Below, one piece after another: positions 22,338 to 25,396 of a stretch of 25,396 nucleotides of DNA. How positions within the stretch are numbered: the stretch's first letter is position 1; each line of letters begins with the position of its first letter. The notes below the pieces were generated by a model. That model did not search any database and had not been told where the DNA came from. It saw nothing but the letters and a program-made list of their open reading frames with translations. The position numbers were made by a program, and so were the translations under genes. Source of the stretch: CALWRM01 sp050309765 (GTDB lineage Bacteria > Bacillota > Clostridia > Christensenellales > UBA1750); contig JBNRMU010000092.1 in the NCBI GenBank assembly GCA_050309765.1, positions 1 to 25,396 of the forward strand. Direction: 5' to 3'.

Positions 22338-22763
22338 CTACTGCAGGAAAAAGCGCATATGTATCTTGGTGCCGACGCCGAGCTCGGATTCGATCTTGAA
22401 TTCGTCGGCGTTCTTTTTCATATTGGGCAGGCCCATACCGGCACCAAAGCCCATCATGCGTACCTCTTCCGGTGCGGTGGAGTAGCCGGCACGCATGGCA
22501 AGCTCCAGGTTTTCGATGCCGGGGCCATCGTCGGATACATCCAATGTGATGCCGCCCTCATCCACCAAGAAGCGGATCTCGCCGCCCAGGGAGTGGATGA
22601 TCAGGTTAAGCTCTACCTCATAGGCAGCCACGGAAATGCGGCGGGTGAGCGTGGAGTCCACGCCCAGCATCTTGAGCGTGCGTTTGATGCTGCCGGAAAC
22701 CTCGCCGGCGCTGACAAAATTGCCCTTCTCCACGCGAAAGGTGCTCGATAATGCTTGCTGCAT
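22338..22763 (-). CDS. GHKL ATPase, anti-sigma factor/RsbW-like serine kinase
   Basis: This 141-residue single-domain protein has the Bergerat-fold ATP site: N-box AAYEVELNLIIHS, G1 box DVSDDGPGI, G2-like GFGAGMGLPNMKKNAD and the final GVGTKIHM. It resembles RsbW/SpoIIAB, which phosphorylate an anti-anti-sigma partner or bind a sigma factor. No STAS partner is present here, so it may instead act on the adjacent hydrogenase or DRTGG protein. It is separated by 3 bases from the DRTGG gene and by 58 from the hydrogenase-like gene, in one operon. Both genes are known companions of group D hydrogenases. Confidence 0.9.
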   Translation of the reverse strand: MQQALSSTFRVEKGNFVSAGEVSGSIKRTLKMLGVDSTLTRRISVAAYEVELNLIIHSLGGEIRFLVDEGGITLDVSDDGPGIENLELAMRAGYSTAPEEVRMMGFGAGMGLPNMKKNADEFKIESELGVGTKIHMRFFLQ

Positions 22764-22766
22764 TTT

Positions 22767-23123
22767 CTATTTGCACCTCGCTTCGTGCCCCCGCAGGCCG
22801 GTCCTGAACAGCATGCCGCAGGAGGTATACAGGGTATAGGCGGAGCACAGGATGCACATGCCGCCCTCGCGGGCCATATCAAGCAGCTCTTCGGTGGGCT
22901 TTTTGCCGCGCACGAACACCACGCAGGGGATGTCCACCATTTCGCAGGTGCGGACCACATGCGGGTTGGTCATGCCGGTGAGCAGCACCGTATGCCCTTC
23001 CACAAAGGCGAGCACATCGCTCATCAGGTCGGAACCACAGGCCGCCTGGATATCCACATCCATCATATCCTCGCCGCACAACACTTCCGCCCCCAGGGCC
23101 TGGACAATTTCGCCGATCTTCAT
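22767..23123 (-). CDS. DRTGG-domain protein
   Basis: This 118-residue protein looks like a stand-alone DRTGG domain, a fold found in regulatory proteins such as phosphotransacetylase and CBS proteins. Visible family features are the start MKIGEIVQALGAEVLCGED, the ACGSDLMSDVLAF stretch, the VLLTGMTNPHVVRTCEM segment and IPCVVFVRGKKPTEELLDMA. DRTGG proteins of this size commonly sit beside sensory [FeFe]-hydrogenase and GHKL genes. The ligand is unknown (a nucleotide has been proposed for related domains). GGGGAGG precedes the ATG by 7 bases. The gene follows the SPOR-like membrane protein gene by 16 bases. Confidence 0.85.
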   Translation of the reverse strand: MKIGEIVQALGAEVLCGEDMMDVDIQAACGSDLMSDVLAFVEGHTVLLTGMTNPHVVRTCEMVDIPCVVFVRGKKPTEELLDMAREGGMCILCSAYTLYTSCGMLFRTGLRGHEARCK

Positions 23124-23139
23124 ATGTGAGCCTCCCCGT

Positions 23140-24048
23140 TTATTGCGATAAACCCTCGATGTATGATCTGTACTGCATCACAATCGCAAGATAAGTATAC
23201 TTTATTTTTGCCGAAATTGCCAGAGCAGATTGGTCGGTGTCATAAATTGTTTGCAGATACTTCGCTGCGCGCGAAAGGCTGTCGTTCCAGGTCTGCAGGG
23301 CCTGGGCGTCGCCTTCGATCAGGGTGCCGTCAAAGGCCTGTGCACGGATCGCTTCCAGCTGATCGGAAAGAAGCCCGATCTCCACCAATGCGTCTGCAGG
23401 CTGCATCTCGCCCTTGTCCAGGGCGCGCCAGCCTTCGTCCAGGCGTTTGAGCGTTTTCAAATAATTAGAATAGCTTTCCTTGATCCTTTCCGCGCGCAAC
23501 CTGCCGGTGGTGATGCTCAGACGAAACGGCGGCGCGCTCAGATCCAGCACCTGCAGCGGCTGACCGTCGCTGCTGACAAGGCGCTGCATGACTTTTTCTG
23601 CGGATTCACGGCTATCATAGGCGCAGTACAGCACATAGCTTTGCCCGTCCCGCTCCTGCACATAGCCGGCGCCGCCGCGGGCAAGGATCAAAAGCGCTTG
23701 CTGTCCGGCATCGGCGGCGGATGCGTACGGTCCCTGCGCCACGGCAAAGACGGGCAGGGCGGGAAGCTCCACGTCAATTCCTCCCTGCTCCTCGTCTTGG
23801 ATGAGGGCATCCGCAGGGGATGGGTCGGCTGCCGGTTCCGGCTCGGCCGGCAAAGACACCGCATCGTCGAAAACTGTCTGCTCTGCTAAAACAGCGTCGT
23901 TTGCGGGGATTGGCCAGCGCTGCGAAAGCGCGATCCCCAAAAACACCGCCGATGCAAGATAGCACCCGGCAAAAAGAAACAAAACAGGCATCCGAAAGGC
24001 ATTCTTTTTAGTACGACGATAACGATAATAGGATCTGTATCTGGACAT
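23140..24048 (-). CDS. Membrane-anchored protein with SPOR-like domain
   Basis: This 302-residue protein has a short basic cytoplasmic N-terminus (SRYRSYYRYRRTKKN), one membrane helix (PVLFLFAGCYLASAVFLGIA) and an outer part. A Pro/Ala/Glu-rich linker leads to a SPOR-like segment (VFAVAQGPYASAADAGQQAL to QSYVLYCAYDSRESAEKVM), then about 150 helical residues. SPOR domains bind denuded peptidoglycan and occur in division and sporulation proteins. ATG at 24048 has AAAGGAGG 8 bases before it; a TTG one codon earlier is also open. It seems to be the first gene of the operon that continues into the DRTGG and hydrogenase genes. Confidence 0.75.
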   Translation of the reverse strand: MSRYRSYYRYRRTKKNAFRMPVLFLFAGCYLASAVFLGIALSQRWPIPANDAVLAEQTVFDDAVSLPAEPEPAADPSPADALIQDEEQGGIDVELPALPVFAVAQGPYASAADAGQQALLILARGGAGYVQERDGQSYVLYCAYDSRESAEKVMQRLVSSDGQPLQVLDLSAPPFRLSITTGRLRAERIKESYSNYLKTLKRLDEGWRALDKGEMQPADALVEIGLLSDQLEAIRAQAFDGTLIEGDAQALQTWNDSLSRAAKYLQTIYDTDQSALAISAKIKYTYLAIVMQYRSYIEGLSQ

Positions 24049-24145
24049 CAAAAACCCTCCTTTTGCGATGGCTGCCTGCGAATGCGGCCTTGTCCATAGA
24101 TATGCGGGCCTGTCCCACGCCTATGCGGAAGGGCGGACAAATCCC

Positions 24146-24174
24146 TTGACAAAAGCGCAAACTTGGCAAATACT
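24146..24174 (+). promoter_or_regulatory. Promoter of the DUF6062 gene
   Basis: A perfect TTGACA (24146-24151), 17 bases, AATACT (24169-24174), about 33 bases before the preferred ATG. It lies in the 160-base gap between divergent genes. Confidence 0.7.
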
Positions 24175-24207
24175 AAAAACCATCAAAGAACAAGGGGAGA
24201 GAGCAGC

Positions 24208-24996
24208 ATGCCGCAGCAGCATATAGACACCATTCCGATCTGGGAAGCCTACCACAGTGAGAGCGAGTGCCCGCTTTGCCTTATGGAAGCGCGCTGCGAG
24301 CAGCAGTTTCTGGATGTGGCGCTGGGCGGCGCGCTGATGGAACCCGATACGCGCATCATGACCAACGAAAAGGGCTTTTGCGCAGAGCATTTGAATAAGC
24401 TGTATAAGCGTGAAAATCGCCTTGGCTTTGCCCTGACGCTGCACACGCACCTAAAGGATTACATGCAGACGCTGCAAAAGCAGACGGACGCTTTGGCTAA
24501 GGAGCTGGAAGGTGAGCGCAAAAAGAACCCGGTCTCCAAGGCAGCCTCCGGCATCGCAAAATCCGCGCCCTACTATAAGCAACTGGACAGCCTCATCGAC
24601 CACCTGGATGAGAGGAACGGAACCTGCTACATCTGCGACCGCATCGAAAACACGATGCAGCGCTATCTGGAAACCGTCGTGTATATGTATCGCAAGGATC
24701 CGGAGTTCAAAAAGGCCTTACAAGCCTCCAAGGGCGTGTGCCTGCGCCACTATCCGGCCCTTTTAAAGGCTGCCAAGCAGCATCTGATGGGGGAGACGCG
24801 GCTTGCCTTCATCGAGGATCTGGTCGATCTGCAAAGCAAAAATCTTAAGCGCATGGAAGAGGAGCTGGAGTGGTTCACGCTCAAGTTCGATTATCGCAAT
24901 CAGGCAAAACCCTGGGGAAATTCCAAGGACGCGGTGGAGCGCAGCCTCGGCAAACTGCAGGGTCGCGTGTTCTATACAGAGCCGGATAAGAAATAG
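24208..24996 (+). CDS. DUF6062 family cysteine-rich protein
   Basis: This 262-residue soluble protein has four conserved Cys/His clusters in two similar halves: CPLC (near residue 23) with CAEH, and TCYICDRIE with GVCLRHYP. They look like two metal or Fe-S sites, each in a helical setting. A charged helix (AKELEGERKKNPVSKAASGI) separates the halves. I recall this as DUF6062, function unknown. ATG at 24208 has GGGGAGAG 6 bases before it. An earlier in-frame ATG (24163) would lie inside the promoter, so it is not used. It is followed directly by the promoter of ssrA. Confidence 0.85.
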   Translation: MPQQHIDTIPIWEAYHSESECPLCLMEARCEQQFLDVALGGALMEPDTRIMTNEKGFCAEHLNKLYKRENRLGFALTLHTHLKDYMQTLQKQTDALAKELEGERKKNPVSKAASGIAKSAPYYKQLDSLIDHLDERNGTCYICDRIENTMQRYLETVVYMYRKDPEFKKALQASKGVCLRHYPALLKAAKQHLMGETRLAFIEDLVDLQSKNLKRMEEELEWFTLKFDYRNQAKPWGNSKDAVERSLGKLQGRVFYTEPDKK

Positions 24997-25002
24997 GATC
25001 GC

Positions 25003-25031
25003 TTGTAGGAAAGAGCGTTTTGTGGTATAGT
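25003..25031 (+). promoter_or_regulatory. Promoter of ssrA (tmRNA)
   Basis: TTGTAG (25003-25008), 17 bases, TATAGT (25026-25031), placing the transcription start about 12 bases before the mature 5' end. The short leader would be removed by RNase P. Confidence 0.75.
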
Positions 25032-25049
25032 AACGCTGGCCCCTGACAT

Positions 25050-25396
25050 GGGGGTGTACTGGTTTCGACGGGGGATGCCGGGACACAGTAAGCGAGCCGC
25101 GGCTCCGCAACCGCGCCATCAAGCGGAACAAAAAATAACTGACAATACTAACGTAGCTTTCGCGGCCTAATCCCCGCGACGTCGGCCCCGGGCCACCTGT
25201 AGCCTGGGTCACCGGCGCTAGAAATACAGGGACCGAACCCGCTTAAGCTTTGCGGCGGGCCGTATTTATGAAGCTACCGCGCGCCGTATCCTGTCGTTGG
25301 GAGACGGATGCGCGGGAAATCCAAATCAGCGACTGCGCTCGGAGAAAGCTGTGCCAAGGTTCTTTCGGACAGGGGTTCGACTCCCCTCACCTCCAC
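25050..25396 (+). ncRNA. ssrA: tmRNA (ssrA), 3' end just outside the window
   Basis: tmRNA rescues stalled ribosomes and adds a degradation tag. The 5' end GGGGGTG with ACTGGTTTCGAC is the typical start, and the 3' end has the T-arm (GGGGTTCGACTCCCC) and acceptor half CACCTCC; pairing with the 5' end is complete. The last bases of ACCA fall outside the window, so the gene is essentially complete. The resume codon is inferred as GAC at 25141 after AATAACT, giving the tag (A)DNTNVAFAA, ending at TAA 25168-25170. The tag ends in the usual Ala-Ala recognised by ClpXP. Confidence 0.97.

Noticed and set aside
1..25396. CRISPR arrays, IS elements or rRNA genes
   Set aside because: No regularly spaced repeats, transposase motifs or rRNA signatures were seen on either strand.

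Overview
The window looks like chromosomal DNA from a moderately GC-rich, strictly anaerobic Gram-positive bacterium of the class Clostridia. This rests on strong purine-rich Shine-Dalgarno sites (AGGAGG type), TTGACA/TATAAT promoters with 17-base spacers, a lipoprotein with an LLAGC lipobox, [FeFe]-hydrogenase-type proteins, several small families typical of Firmicutes (DUF378, DUF6171, DUF6062) and an ssrA gene. Nothing looks like a phage or a large mobile element. The one recombinase has no attachment sites or cargo around it that I can recognise.

Layout. Positions 1-1030 (minus strand) hold an ECF-type sigma factor, the start of its downstream partner gene (cut by the window edge), and a small ORF broken by an amber codon. 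Two tandem tRNA-Ser genes with their own promoter and terminator follow. Positions 1401-7821 are one minus-strand operon for the F1Fo ATP synthase in the usual order (atpB-E-F-H-A-G-D-C), led by a HEPN-domain gene. Two subunits are odd: AtpH (delta) has only its C-terminal domain, and AtpE (c) lacks the usual glycine motif of helix 1. Positions 8019-9081 hold a second ECF sigma factor and a membrane anti-sigma candidate with a WG-repeat-like outer domain, followed upstream by proA.

Positions 10585-15223 carry sugar-acid and arabinoside catabolism on the minus strand. There is a ManD/RspA-type sugar acid dehydratase under a promoter with a perfect palindrome, and an operon of an SDR oxidoreductase, a GH51 alpha-L-arabinofuranosidase and a small cysteine-rich protein. 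Two small plus-strand genes lie between them. The two catabolic promoters share an unusual core, suggesting a common regulator. Positions 15382-19108 (plus) hold a lipoprotein with a predicted beta-propeller, a small membrane protein and a MATE transporter.

Positions 19186-24048 (minus) hold a tyrosine recombinase, an XRE-cupin regulator and the most interesting group: a membrane protein with a SPOR-like domain, a DRTGG-domain protein, an RsbW-like GHKL ATPase and a [FeFe]-hydrogenase-like protein. The last keeps all four H-cluster cysteines but has alanine at the catalytic proton-transfer position. This is the signature of putative sensory (group D/HydS) hydrogenases, so the group is best read as a candidate H2- or redox-sensing signalling module. 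The window ends with a DUF6062 gene and the tmRNA gene ssrA, whose last bases lie outside.

All identifications come from reading motifs and from remembered family knowledge; no database search was run. No gene-free stretch longer than about 300 bases exists in the window.
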